Shown: positions 18,466 through 26,748 of the stretch, in pieces | How positions within the stretch are numbered: the stretch's first letter is position 1 | How the letters are laid out: every line of letters starts with the position of its first letter | Assembly (NCBI RefSeq): GCF_900110275.1 | Contig: NZ_FODC01000006.1 | Coordinates: 310,001 to 374,000, forward strand | DNA length: 64,000 nucleotides | Direction: 5' to 3' | DNA from: Duganella sp. CF517 | Lineage (GTDB): Bacteria > Pseudomonadota > Gammaproteobacteria > Burkholderiales > Burkholderiaceae_D | Notes under the pieces: model-generated | Seen by the model: the letters and a program-made list of their open reading frames with translations, nothing else | Database searches by the model: none | What the model was told of the DNA's origin: nothing | Position numbers and translations under genes: made by a program

Positions 18466-18678
18466 GTGGGCAACACCGAAGACCGCTTCATCGATATTGA
18501 AATCAAACTGGCGCACCAGGAACACATCGTCGAGTCGCTGAACCAGCGCGTCTACGAGCAGCAACAGCAGATCGACAAGCTCGAGCAGATGTGCGCGGCG
18601 CTGGTCCAGCATGTGCGCGACCAGGCGCAAGGCAACAGCGGCGGCGCGCTCGCGCACGAGCCGCCGCCGCATTATTGA
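18466..18678 (+). CDS. slyX: SlyX family protein
   Basis: The 70-residue protein is almost entirely coiled coil (RFIDIEIKLAHQEHIVESLN and the following heptads) and ends in PPPHY, the SlyX signature. The start is taken as GTG at 18466 because AGGGAG (18454-18459) sits six bases upstream. An in-frame ATG at 18442 would add eight residues. E. coli SlyX is 72 residues long and its function is unsettled. It is convergent with the UPF0303 gene, 10 bp away. Confidence 0.85.
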   Translation: MGNTEDRFIDIEIKLAHQEHIVESLNQRVYEQQQQIDKLEQMCAALVQHVRDQAQGNSGGALAHEPPPHY

Positions 18679-18688
18679 TTTCTGACTG

Positions 18689-19156
18689 TCACACCAGCAC
18701 CGCGCGCAACGCCTCGACGGCGATCGCGTGGTCTTCCGCCTGACGCAGGCCCGACACGGTCACCGTGCCGATCATGCCGACGTTCTTGATGGTGATCGGG
18801 AACGCGCCGCCGTGGGCCGCGTAGTCGGCCGGATCGAGATACTTGATCTCGTCGAACGCCACCCCGCGATGCTTATGGTCGATGCCGATGAAGAACGAGC
18901 AGCGGCCGAAGCGCTCCACCACATTGTTCTTGCGGCGTATCCAGTCGGCCTGGTCGGCCGACGCGCCCTGCATCGCGTGGTGGAACAGCACCTTGCCGTT
19001 GACGGTGATGTTGACCGTCACGCTCTTTTGCCTGTCCTTGGCCAGCTCGACCACCTTCAAGCCCAGCGCCAGCGCGGTATCGCTGCCGAAAGCGGTGAAT
19101 TGCAGGTCCTTCTCTTGCTGCGTCAGCGTGTCGAGCAACTCGGGGAAATTTTCCAT
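18689..19156 (-). CDS. UPF0303 / HbpS-like (DUF336) protein
   Basis: The 155-residue protein starts at the ATG at 19156 (MENFPELLDTL). It contains the family features FHHAMQGASADQADWIRRKNNVVERFGRCS and the C-terminal GAFPITIKNVGMIGTVTVSGL segment. Relatives are described as haem-degrading or haem-binding-like proteins (GlcG/HbpS fold), but most members are uncharacterised. It has no signal peptide. Its 5' leader contains three 13-bp tandem repeats. Confidence 0.8.
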   Translation of the reverse strand: MENFPELLDTLTQQEKDLQFTAFGSDTALALGLKVVELAKDRQKSVTVNITVNGKVLFHHAMQGASADQADWIRRKNNVVERFGRCSFFIGIDHKHRGVAFDEIKYLDPADYAAHGGAFPITIKNVGMIGTVTVSGLRQAEDHAIAVEALRAVLV

Positions 19157-19168
19157 CGATAATCCTTT

Positions 19169-19207
19169 TAAGCGTAGTCGGTAAGCGTAGTCGATAAGCG
19201 TCGTCGC
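19169..19207 (-). repeat. Three tandem 13-bp repeats in the leader of the UPF0303 gene
   Basis: The units TAAGCGTAGTCGG (19169-19181), TAAGCGTAGTCGA (19182-19194) and TAAGCGTCGTCGC (19195-19207) run head to tail. The array begins 13 bp upstream of the ATG on the minus strand. Confidence 0.8.
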
Positions 19208-19377
19208 GACGCGCGGACCGCCAGTGTAGCCGAGCTCGGCATTTTTTCCCCTGCGCCAGACGGATCGCGGGCATTTAGTTGTGTCAATGCCCATAAAGTT
19301 GTCTGATGGAACAGATGGTTGTGCGTTATACTACCGCCCCGCGTGCCGCGCCCCGCCACGCTCTCCCGTGGTTTTTC

Positions 19378-20526
19378 ATGCACATCGACGTTTCCACCCT
19401 GCTTATCGCCATGACGCTCAACATGTTGACGATGGCGGTCGCGTTGCCGTACTTCATGGGGCACGTCAACCGGCCAGCGCGCCGCGCGCAGGTCGGCATC
19501 GGCCTGCAGACGGCCGGCTGGGTACTGTTGCTGCTGTCGAGCATGTGCGAGGCGGGCGGTTGGCTCGACCGTTTGCTGTCGACGCTGTCGATGGGCTGCA
19601 TCGCCGGCGGCATGGCGTTCAACGCGGTCGCGTTCGACCTGTGGTGCGGCCGCCAGGCCACCGCGCGCGCGCCGGCCATCATCGCCGTGCTGCTGACGCT
19701 CGGCTACGGCGCCGGTTTTTCGAATTACGCCTTCCGCGTCGGCTGGGCCAACGGCCTGTTGACCGTGCAAATGGCGATGGTGGTCATCGCACTGTGCCGC
19801 CGGCCGCAGGCGCCGGTCGGCCGCTGGCGCTGGTTGCTGGTGATCTCGTTGCTGGCGCAAATGGTGGTGACGGCCTGGCGCGGCGCGCTGGGCGCCTTCT
19901 ACACGGCCGACTTCCCGCATTTTTTCGCGCCGCACGTGGTCAACCTGGTGTTCGCGCTGGTGGCCAACATCACGGTGGTGCTGTCGCTGGCGGCCATCCT
20001 GCTGGCCCACCGCGACGAGGCCGCGCGCGAGCTTGAGCGGCTGGCCACGGTCGACGGCCTCACCGGCGTCCTCAATCGACGCGCCTGGCTGGCGCAGGCC
20101 GGCATCGACCTGGCGATCAGCGTGCGCTACCGGCAGCCGATGGGCGTGCTGATGCTCGACCTCGACCACTTCAAGCAACTCAACGACACCCGCGGCCACG
20201 CCGCCGGCGACCGCGCGCTGCAGCGCTTCGCCGCGGCGCTGCGGGCGGTCAGCCGCACCGGCGACGTCTTCTGCCGCTACGGCGGCGAGGAATTCTGCGT
20301 GCTGCTCAACCGCGCGGACCTCGCCGCCGTCCAGGCCTACGACCGGCGCCTGCGCGAATGGCTGGCCGATCACGTGCTGCCGACCCTGGACTTCGACCTG
20401 TCGTACAGCGCCGGCATCGCCATGCGGCTGTCCGACGCGGACACCATCGAGGCCATGCTGCGCCGCGCCGACGCCGGGCTGTACCTCGCCAAGGCGCAGG
20501 GCCGGGCCATCACCCTGGGCGGATAG
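19378..20526 (+). CDS. Membrane-bound diguanylate cyclase (GGDEF)
   Basis: The protein of 382 residues has about 200 N-terminal residues forming six or so hydrophobic segments, then a GGDEF domain that makes cyclic-di-GMP. The active-site motif is GGEEF at residues 302-306 (RYGGEEFCVLL). An intact inhibitory I-site RTGD lies at 293-296, so product inhibition is expected. TVDGLTGVLNRRAW and LDLDHFKQLNDTRGHAAGD are also canonical. The ATG at 19378 starts directly before the first hydrophobic segment. An in-frame upstream start at 19306 would add 24 residues. Confidence 0.92.
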   Translation: MHIDVSTLLIAMTLNMLTMAVALPYFMGHVNRPARRAQVGIGLQTAGWVLLLLSSMCEAGGWLDRLLSTLSMGCIAGGMAFNAVAFDLWCGRQATARAPAIIAVLLTLGYGAGFSNYAFRVGWANGLLTVQMAMVVIALCRRPQAPVGRWRWLLVISLLAQMVVTAWRGALGAFYTADFPHFFAPHVVNLVFALVANITVVLSLAAILLAHRDEAARELERLATVDGLTGVLNRRAWLAQAGIDLAISVRYRQPMGVLMLDLDHFKQLNDTRGHAAGDRALQRFAAALRAVSRTGDVFCRYGGEEFCVLLNRADLAAVQAYDRRLREWLADHVLPTLDFDLSYSAGIAMRLSDADTIEAMLRRADAGLYLAKAQGRAITLGG

Positions 20527-20585
20527 CACCGGCCGCTGGCGGCCGTCGCGCCGACGTGGTTTAATCCCTGCTATTTGGACGCCAT

Positions 20586-21680
20586 GTGCACACAAAAATT
20601 CGGGTCACCATGTTAGGCATCCTGGTCGTCGCCGCCTATCTGGCGTTCTGGCCGGTCCCGATCCGGGCGGTCGGCTGGCAGGCCCCGGCCGCGCCGGGGT
20701 ACCAGGGCGCCCACGCCGTCAACGCCAAGCTGGCGGGCCAGCGGCGGATCCCCCTCGGCGCCGAGCAAGGACCCGAGCACGTCGTTTTCGGCAGCGACGG
20801 CCTGCTGTACACCGCCGTCGCCAGCGGCCATATTCTGCGCATGGACCGGGACGGTGGCGGGCAGGCGGTGTTCGCCTCGACCGGTGGCCGGCCACTGGGC
20901 CTGGCCTTCGACGCCGGACACAATCTGATCGTCGCCGACGCCATCAAGGGGCTGCTGTCGGTGGCGCCGGACGGCAAGGTCACGCCGCTGACCGATGCGG
21001 TGGACGGTAAGGCGATCGGCTTCGCCAACGCGGTCGTCGTCGCCACCGACGGCAAGATCTATTTCAGCGACGCCTCCGAGCGGTTCACCACCGCGCAGTG
21101 GGGCGGGACGGAGGCGGCGGCGATGCTCGACGTGATGGAGCAGTCGGCCACCGGCCGCGTGCTGGAATACGATCCGGCCGCCAAGCGTACCCGCGTGGTC
21201 GCCAAGGGCCTGAGCTTCGCCAACGGCGTCGCTCTCAGCGCCGACCAGCAACACCTGCTGGTCGCCGAAAGCGGCAGGTACCGCGTGTGGAAAATTGCCG
21301 TCGGCGCCGAGCGGCTCGATGTCGCGACGCCCTCGCCACAGGCGGCGGTGCTGGCCGATAACCTGCCCGGCTATCCGGACAATTTGATGCGTGGAACAAA
21401 TGGCAGGATCTGGCTCGGCCTCGCCGGTCAGCGCAACGATCTGGATGCGATGGCGGAACGGCCGTATCTGCGCGAGCTGGCGCTGCGCATTCCGCGCTTC
21501 CTGTGGTCCATGCCCAAGCCATACGGGCACGTCATCGCGCTGACCGAGGACGGCAAGGTGGTCGATGACCTGCAGGACCCAAGCGGCGCCTCGGCGCTCA
21601 CCACCGGCGTGACCGAGACCGCCGATCGGCTCTACATCCATAGCGCCAACGGCGGTAGCCTGGGATGGCTGGCCAAATAG
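20586..21680 (+). CDS. SMP-30/gluconolactonase/strictosidine-synthase-like beta-propeller protein
   Basis: The 364-residue protein has one N-terminal hydrophobic segment (MLGILVVAAYLAFWPVPI) that could be a membrane anchor or signal. A six-bladed propeller of the strictosidine synthase-like / SMP-30 type follows: EHVVFGSDGLLYTA, GRPLGLAFDAGHNLIVAD, SFANGVALSADQQHLLVAES, YPDNLMRGTNGRIWLGLAG. Family members are lactonases or esterases, and the substrate here is unknown. The start is uncertain: GTG at 20586 or the ATG at 20610 just before the hydrophobic core. Confidence 0.8.
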   Translation: MHTKIRVTMLGILVVAAYLAFWPVPIRAVGWQAPAAPGYQGAHAVNAKLAGQRRIPLGAEQGPEHVVFGSDGLLYTAVASGHILRMDRDGGGQAVFASTGGRPLGLAFDAGHNLIVADAIKGLLSVAPDGKVTPLTDAVDGKAIGFANAVVVATDGKIYFSDASERFTTAQWGGTEAAAMLDVMEQSATGRVLEYDPAAKRTRVVAKGLSFANGVALSADQQHLLVAESGRYRVWKIAVGAERLDVATPSPQAAVLADNLPGYPDNLMRGTNGRIWLGLAGQRNDLDAMAERPYLRELALRIPRFLWSMPKPYGHVIALTEDGKVVDDLQDPSGASALTTGVTETADRLYIHSANGGSLGWLAK

Positions 21681-21774
21681 TCGAAAAAAAACAGCCGGCC
21701 GATGTCGAATCGGCGGTTCGCCGTTCGTCGTATGATCTGAGGGCTGTCCTCTACTTCTTTCGGGAGAATCGATT

Positions 21775-22221
21775 ATGACCACCAACACCGTGCAACTGCA
21801 TCGCGTCCTCAAGTCCACGCCGGACCGCGTTTATCGCGCCTTCCTGAATCCGGACGCCATGGCCAAATGGCTGCCGCCGTTTGGATTCACCGGCAAGGTC
21901 CACCGGATGGATGCGGTGGTCGGCGGCACCTACAGTATGTCATTCACCAATTTCACCACCGGCGACAGCCACTCGTTCGGCGGCGAATACCTGGAACTGG
22001 TGCCCAACGAGCTGCTGCGCTACACGGCCAAGTTCGACGTTCCCGACCTGCCGGGCCAGATGCAGACGACCGTGACCTTGCGGGAGGTGTTCTGCGGCGT
22101 GGAGATCAAGGTGGTGCAGGAGGGCATACCGGCGGTCATCCCGGCCGAGGCCTGCTATCTGGGCTGGCAGGAATCGCTGGTGCTGCTGGCGCAACTGGTC
22201 GAGCCGGAGATCCGCCAGTAA
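21775..22221 (+). CDS. SRPBCC / AHSA1-like domain protein
   Basis: The 148-residue single-domain protein starts at 21775 behind a GGGAGAAT Shine-Dalgarno. It shows the activator-of-Hsp90-ATPase-like pattern STPDRVYRAFLNPDAMAKWLPP, then GGTYSMSFTNFTTG and the C-terminal GWQESLVLLAQLVEPEI. These proteins bind small hydrophobic molecules or act as lipid-transfer or cyclase-like folds. It has no membrane segment. It is about 95 bp from the SMP-30 gene and may share its transcript. Confidence 0.85.
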   Translation: MTTNTVQLHRVLKSTPDRVYRAFLNPDAMAKWLPPFGFTGKVHRMDAVVGGTYSMSFTNFTTGDSHSFGGEYLELVPNELLRYTAKFDVPDLPGQMQTTVTLREVFCGVEIKVVQEGIPAVIPAEACYLGWQESLVLLAQLVEPEIRQ

Positions 22222-22262
22222 TTTTAGATGGGTGGAGATATGTCGCGGCGGCGCGATGACGC

Positions 22263-22544
22263 TCAAGGAGACGGAAGCAGGCCGTAAACCTTGACGATCA
22301 AGCCCGCCGTGCCCAGGGCGGTGGTCAAGCAGATGCTCAACAGAATGCGGAAGTCCGTGGTGCGGATCTTCGTCAATTGCTCATGCACGCGAACGAACTC
22401 GGCGTCGGTACGCACGAAGCCGGCACGCATTTCGTCGCGCAGTCCCGCTATAGCCTGGCCCTGGTAGTCGATCGCCGTCTCCAGATGGGCGACGCGCTCG
22501 GCGACGTACGGCTGGCCCTGCCGGGCCTGGTTCTCGCTGTTCAT
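22263..22544 (-). CDS. Small coiled-coil protein with C-terminal membrane anchor
   Basis: The 93-residue product has a polar, coiled-coil N-terminal region (VAERVAHLETAIDYQGQAIAGL, then RTDAEFVRVHEQLTKIR) and one C-terminal transmembrane helix at about residues 67-88. A clear GGAGGAG Shine-Dalgarno lies 7 bp upstream of the ATG at 22544. The layout resembles small inner-membrane proteins with a cytoplasmic coil. No family function is recognised. Confidence 0.7.
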   Translation of the reverse strand: MNSENQARQGQPYVAERVAHLETAIDYQGQAIAGLRDEMRAGFVRTDAEFVRVHEQLTKIRTTDFRILLSICLTTALGTAGLIVKVYGLLPSP

Positions 22545-22882
22545 GATGGCTCCTCCGCAGTGATCACTACTTTACGCCGTCATCTGCGCGCGGCATAGAG
22601 CGCACGATTGACGCAGTTCCGCACGCGACGGCCGACCTGCAAGTCGCGCGCTCGAACTGCCCGCTGCAAAGCGCGATTTGTTCCGCCGTTGCCGATCACT
22701 CGCCAAAGTTGTAGTGCGCGGCCTCGCTGTCATCGAGCCACCGACCTGCTGGCGGACTGCCCAAGGTGGACGCCTTGCGCAATCAAACCCGAGCGTGGGG
22801 GAACGCGCGACTCCCGTACCGGTTTCACAGATGCCGCCTGCCATCCTGTAAAATCAGCCCACAAAAAACACCGGGGAATCAC
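22545..22882. other. Intergenic region between divergent genes, no gene seen
   Basis: This 338-bp stretch holds the 5' leaders of the small coiled-coil gene (minus) and the TMEM175 gene (plus). Open frames here have no family resemblance and GC-rich shadow-like composition. A Shine-Dalgarno-like GGGGAAT at 22873-22879 precedes the TMEM175 start. No terminator or repeat stands out. Confidence 0.6.
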
Positions 22883-23458
22883 ATGGGCAAAGGCAGGCTT
22901 GAGGCATTCAGCGATGGCGTCATCGCGATCATCATCACCATCATGGTGCTGGAACTGAAGGTGCCGCACGGCGCGGATCTGGCGGCGCTGGAGCCGCTGG
23001 TGCCGGTGTTTCTCAGCTACGTGCTCAGTTTCGTCTACGTCGGCATCTACTGGAACAACCACCACCACATGCTGCACGCCTCGACGGTCGTCAACGGCAC
23101 CGTGCTGTGGGCCAATTTGCACCTGATGTTCTGGCTGTCGCTGATCCCGTTCGCCACCGGCTGGATGGGCGAGAACCATTTCGCGCCGTTGCCCGTCGCG
23201 CTGTACGCCGCCACGCTGTTCCTGTCGTCGGTGGCCTATTTCATCCTTGAACATAGGCTGATCTCCTGCAATCCGAAGGACCGCGTGCTGGCCAAGGCCA
23301 TCGGCAAGGACCGCAAGGGCATGGCGTCCATGGTGCTGTATTTCCTCGCCGTGCCGCTGGCCTTCGCGGCGGTGTGGGCGTCGTTCACGCTGCTCGTGCT
23401 GGTGGCGATCCTGTGGTTCCTGCCCGACCGCCGCATCGAGGCGGCGATGCGTTCCTGA
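22883..23458 (+). CDS. TMEM175-family (DUF1211) potassium channel protein
   Basis: The 191-residue protein starts GKGRLEAFSDGVIAIIITIM, the family hallmark: FSDG at the start of the first transmembrane helix forms the pore filter region in TMEM175 channels. About six hydrophobic helices follow, with YWNNHHHMLH after helix 2. Bacterial members have one six-helix repeat and assemble as tetramers, conducting potassium. It stands alone between two minus-strand genes. Confidence 0.88.
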   Translation: MGKGRLEAFSDGVIAIIITIMVLELKVPHGADLAALEPLVPVFLSYVLSFVYVGIYWNNHHHMLHASTVVNGTVLWANLHLMFWLSLIPFATGWMGENHFAPLPVALYAATLFLSSVAYFILEHRLISCNPKDRVLAKAIGKDRKGMASMVLYFLAVPLAFAAVWASFTLLVLVAILWFLPDRRIEAAMRS

Positions 23459-23466
23459 GCCGGATG

Positions 23467-24240
23467 CTAACGGGCGGCGCAACTGCCGCCGATACGCGTC
23501 CACAGCGAGCGGCTGGTGGCGTGCATCCCGGGGCCGCCCTGATCCAGCGCTTGCAGTTGCTTGGCGATCTCGGCCTTCTCCGCCGCCGAGCTGGCGCTGG
23601 CTTGCTCCGTGAGCAAATCGGCCCGGGTCTTGGCCAGCGCCGCTTGCATCTCGGCCTGCTGGCGCGGTAGATCGGCCAGCATTTGCCTGGCCTGCGCGCG
23701 CGCTTCCGCCGTCGAGGCGTTCCTGGCGGCGTTCTCCAGCATCGGCCGCATGGCGTTGATGTTGGACGCGGCCGGCGACGTCTTCGTGTCGGACTCGTGC
23801 GTCATTTCCCATCTGTCGTTGCCGAGTTTGCGAATGGTGATCTTGACCTTGCCGATCGCGCACTGCGATTCGGTGGTCAGGGTCGTGTCGGTGATGCTTT
23901 CCGAGATGTTCTTGCAGGCGGAAGCGGCCATTTCCGGCGGCAGGATCTGTGCTTTGCCGTTGCGCGGCGGCAGGCAGTACGGCTTCTGCCCGCTGGCGCC
24001 GTTGTAGATGCGCTGAGGACTTTTTCCCGGCTCCGTGGCGGTCACGTCGAGCTTGCCGCTGGCGCCGTCGAGCTGGTGCCGGACGGTGGCGCTGTCGGGC
24101 GCCATGCGCATGGACGCGTCGCTGTCGATGCGGTACAAGCCCGGCGGCGGCGCCACCTTGTTGAAGGCGTCCGGAGTGATGGCGGCATCGGACGGTCCGG
24201 CGGCGGCGAGCACAACGGCAAGAAACAGGGTACGCGGCAA
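23467..24240 (-). CDS. Secreted protein, possibly DUF3617-like
   Basis: The start is a TTG at 24240, supported by AGGAGG six bases upstream and by a signal peptide directly after it (MPRTLFLAVVLAAAGPSDA). The 257-residue product has PPGLYRID near the mature N-terminus, cysteines in KPYCLPP, ACKNIS and ESQCAIG, a beta-rich middle, and a long Ala/Gln/Glu-rich helical C-terminal part. PGLY and spaced cysteines recall DUF3617 periplasmic proteins, but the match is loose. Function is unknown. Confidence 0.6.
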   Translation of the reverse strand: MPRTLFLAVVLAAAGPSDAAITPDAFNKVAPPPGLYRIDSDASMRMAPDSATVRHQLDGASGKLDVTATEPGKSPQRIYNGASGQKPYCLPPRNGKAQILPPEMAASACKNISESITDTTLTTESQCAIGKVKITIRKLGNDRWEMTHESDTKTSPAASNINAMRPMLENAARNASTAEARAQARQMLADLPRQQAEMQAALAKTRADLLTEQASASSAAEKAEIAKQLQALDQGGPGMHATSRSLWTRIGGSCAAR

Positions 24241-24549
24241 GATGATCCTCCTGGTCAGGAACCGCGATCTTAATACAAAGTGTAATTATTTCGATAATTT
24301 CCGCGTACCGTGCGCGCTGGGAGCGGCGGCGCCATTTCTACGGTCGGCACCGGTGCGTGGCGTCCGCCGGCCCTGCAAATAGCTGCGAGGCAAATCATTC
24401 TTCGGAAAATCGCGGTCAATTCCGATCAAGTGCAGTGCACCATTTTTTGCGGATGACTGGCTGTCTGTCACCCTGATATGATCTTGCGCTTCCGTGCCGC
24501 GCTTTGCCGCGCCGGCATTTTTCTTGGCGCTTATTGAAAGATCCAGATC
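24241..24549. other. Intergenic region upstream of the M3 peptidase genes, no gene seen
   Basis: This 309-bp region is less GC-rich than its surroundings and separates divergent genes. A TATGAT hexamer near 24476 could be the -10 element for the M3 peptidase operon, but no well-spaced -35 was found. No repeat or RNA gene is evident. Confidence 0.5.
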
Positions 24550-26679
24550 ATGTCCCGTCCTCAGATGCTTGTTGTCGCCGCCGCCCTAGGCCTGGCCTTT
24601 TCCCAGACAGTCCTGGCCGCTCCGGCCGCCTCCCTGGCGGGCAACCCGCTGGCCACCGCCAGCACGTTGCCGTTCCACTATCCGGCGTTCGACAAGATCA
24701 AGGATGAGCATTTCCTGCCGGCCTACGCCGAAGGCATGCGCCAGCAGTTGAAGGAAATCGATGCGATCGCCAACAACAAGAAGCCGGCGACGTTCGACAA
24801 CACCATCGTGGCGATGGAGAAATCCGGCGCGCTGCTGACGCGCGTGCAAACCACCTTCGGCAACCTGCAAGGCGCTAACACCAACGACAAGCTCGACGCC
24901 ATCGACAGCGAAATGTCGCCGAAGCTGGCCGCCCACGGCGACGCCATCTACCTGAACGCCAAGCTGTACGCGCGCGTCAAGGCGCTGTACGACAAGCGCG
25001 ACAGCCTGAAGCTGGACGCCGAATCGAAGCACCTGCTGGAGCGTTACCATACCGACTTCGTCCGCGCCGGCGCCAACCTGTCGGCCGCCGACAAGGAAAA
25101 ACTGAAGGCGCTCAACGGCGTCATCGCCACCTTGCAGACCACCTTCACCCAAAACGTGCTGAAGGAAACCAACGCCTCGGCGCTGCTGGTCGACACCCGC
25201 GAGGAACTGGCCGGCATGAGCGACGCCGAGATCGACGCCGCCGCCGCCGCCGCCAAGGCCAAGGGCAAGGACGGCAAGTTCCTGATCGCGCTGGTCAACA
25301 CCAGCGGCCAGCCGCCGCTGGCCGTGCTGAAAAGCCGCGCCGTGCGCGACAGGCTGATGGCCGTGTCGCTGGCGCGCGGCGCCAACGGCGGCGAGTTCGA
25401 CAACCGCCAGGTGGTGCTGAAGATCGCCAAGGCGCGCGCCGAGAAGGCCACCCTGCTGGGCTACGAAAACTACGCCGCCTACTCGCTGGAGGACCAGACC
25501 GCGCACGACACCGCCGCCGTCAACAAGCTGCTGGGCGAACTGGCCCCGCCGGCCGTCACCAACGCCAAAAAGGAAGCGGCCGACCTGCAGGCCGTGGTCG
25601 ACACGGAAAAGGCCGCCTTCAAGATCGGCGCGGCAGACTGGGCCTACTACACCGACAAGGTGCGCGCGCAGCGCTTCGCCTTCGACGAGAACCAGCTCAA
25701 GCCGTACTTCGAACTGGACAACGTGCTGGTCAACGGCGTGTTCTTCGCCGCCACCAAGCTGTACGGCATCACCTTCAAGGAGCGCAAGGATTTGCCGGTG
25801 TATAACCCGGACGTGCGCGTGTTCGACGTGTTCGACGCCGACGGCAAGCAACTGGCCATCTTCCTGGCCGACATGTACGCCCGTGGCAACAAGCAGGGCG
25901 GCGCGTGGATGAACGAGTACATCTCGCAGTCGACCCTGCTGGGCACCAAGTCGGTGGTGGCCAACCACCTCAACATTCCGAAGCCGCCGGCCGGCGAGCC
26001 GACCTTGCTGACCTACGACGAGGTCAAGACCGCGTTCCACGAGTTCGGCCACGCGCTGCACGGCATGTTCTCCAACGTGAAGTATCCGCGCTTCTCCGGC
26101 ACCAGCGTGCCGCGCGATTTCGTCGAGTATCCGTCGCAGGTGAACGAGATGTGGGCCGTGTGGCCCGAGGTGCTGTCCAACTACGCCAAGCACTACAAGA
26201 CCGGCGCGCCGATGCCGAAGGAATTGCTCGACAAGGTGATCGCGTCGAAAAAGTTCAACCAGGGCTTCCTGACCACCGAATACCTGGCCGCGTCGCTGCT
26301 GGACCAGCGCTGGCACCAGCTGACCCCGGCGCAAATCCCGACCGACGTGCTGGCCTTCGAGGCGCAGTCGCTCAAGGACATGGGCGTCGATTTCGCGCCG
26401 GTGCCGCCGCGCTACCGCACCACGTACTTCTCGCATAGCTTCTCGGGCGGCTACTCGGCCGGCTACTACGCCTACCTGTGGTCGGAGAAGCTCGACGCCG
26501 ACACCGTCGAATGGTTCAAGGAAAAAGGCGGCCTGAAGCGCGAGAACGGCGACTGGTTCCGCGCCAAGCTGCTGTCGCGCGGCGGCACCGACGATGCGAT
26601 GAATCTGTTCCAGAATTTCCGTGGCCGCGCTCCGGTCATCGAGCCGCTGCTGGAACGCCGTGGCCTGACCGGCAAGTAA
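24550..26679 (+). CDS. M3-family zinc metallopeptidase (peptidyl-dipeptidase Dcp type), copy 1
   Basis: The 709-residue protein has a signal peptide (about residues 1-23, ending VLAAPA) and the helical N-terminal region of M3 peptidases. The zinc motif is HEFGH at 497-501, followed by FSNVKYPRF and DFVEYPSQVNEMW, which supplies the third ligand. The C-terminal segment YRTTYFSHSFSGGYSAGYYAY forms the substrate pocket. Dcp-type enzymes remove C-terminal dipeptides from peptides. Export suggests peptide scavenging in the periplasm. The next gene is a paralogue of exactly the same length. Confidence 0.93.
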   Translation: MSRPQMLVVAAALGLAFSQTVLAAPAASLAGNPLATASTLPFHYPAFDKIKDEHFLPAYAEGMRQQLKEIDAIANNKKPATFDNTIVAMEKSGALLTRVQTTFGNLQGANTNDKLDAIDSEMSPKLAAHGDAIYLNAKLYARVKALYDKRDSLKLDAESKHLLERYHTDFVRAGANLSAADKEKLKALNGVIATLQTTFTQNVLKETNASALLVDTREELAGMSDAEIDAAAAAAKAKGKDGKFLIALVNTSGQPPLAVLKSRAVRDRLMAVSLARGANGGEFDNRQVVLKIAKARAEKATLLGYENYAAYSLEDQTAHDTAAVNKLLGELAPPAVTNAKKEAADLQAVVDTEKAAFKIGAADWAYYTDKVRAQRFAFDENQLKPYFELDNVLVNGVFFAATKLYGITFKERKDLPVYNPDVRVFDVFDADGKQLAIFLADMYARGNKQGGAWMNEYISQSTLLGTKSVVANHLNIPKPPAGEPTLLTYDEVKTAFHEFGHALHGMFSNVKYPRFSGTSVPRDFVEYPSQVNEMWAVWPEVLSNYAKHYKTGAPMPKELLDKVIASKKFNQGFLTTEYLAASLLDQRWHQLTPAQIPTDVLAFEAQSLKDMGVDFAPVPPRYRTTYFSHSFSGGYSAGYYAYLWSEKLDADTVEWFKEKGGLKRENGDWFRAKLLSRGGTDDAMNLFQNFRGRAPVIEPLLERRGLTGK

Positions 26680-26686
26680 CGTCAAA

Positions 26687-26716
26687 CCCGCACCCCGCGA
26701 TTGAGCGCGGTGCGGG
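26687..26716 (+). other. Intercistronic hairpin between the two M3 genes
   Basis: The arms CCCGCACC (26687-26694) and GGTGCGGG (26709-26716) form an 8-bp stem with a 14-nt loop. No T-run follows, so it looks like an RNA stability or processing element rather than a full terminator. Confidence 0.5.
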
Positions 26717-26748
26717 GTGAAAATAAATACTCAAGCAAAAGGATTTCC

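Noticed and set aside
22572..22844. A 90-codon minus-strand open frame in the gap before the TMEM175 gene
   Set aside because: It has Arg/Ala-rich shadow-like composition and no ribosome binding site.
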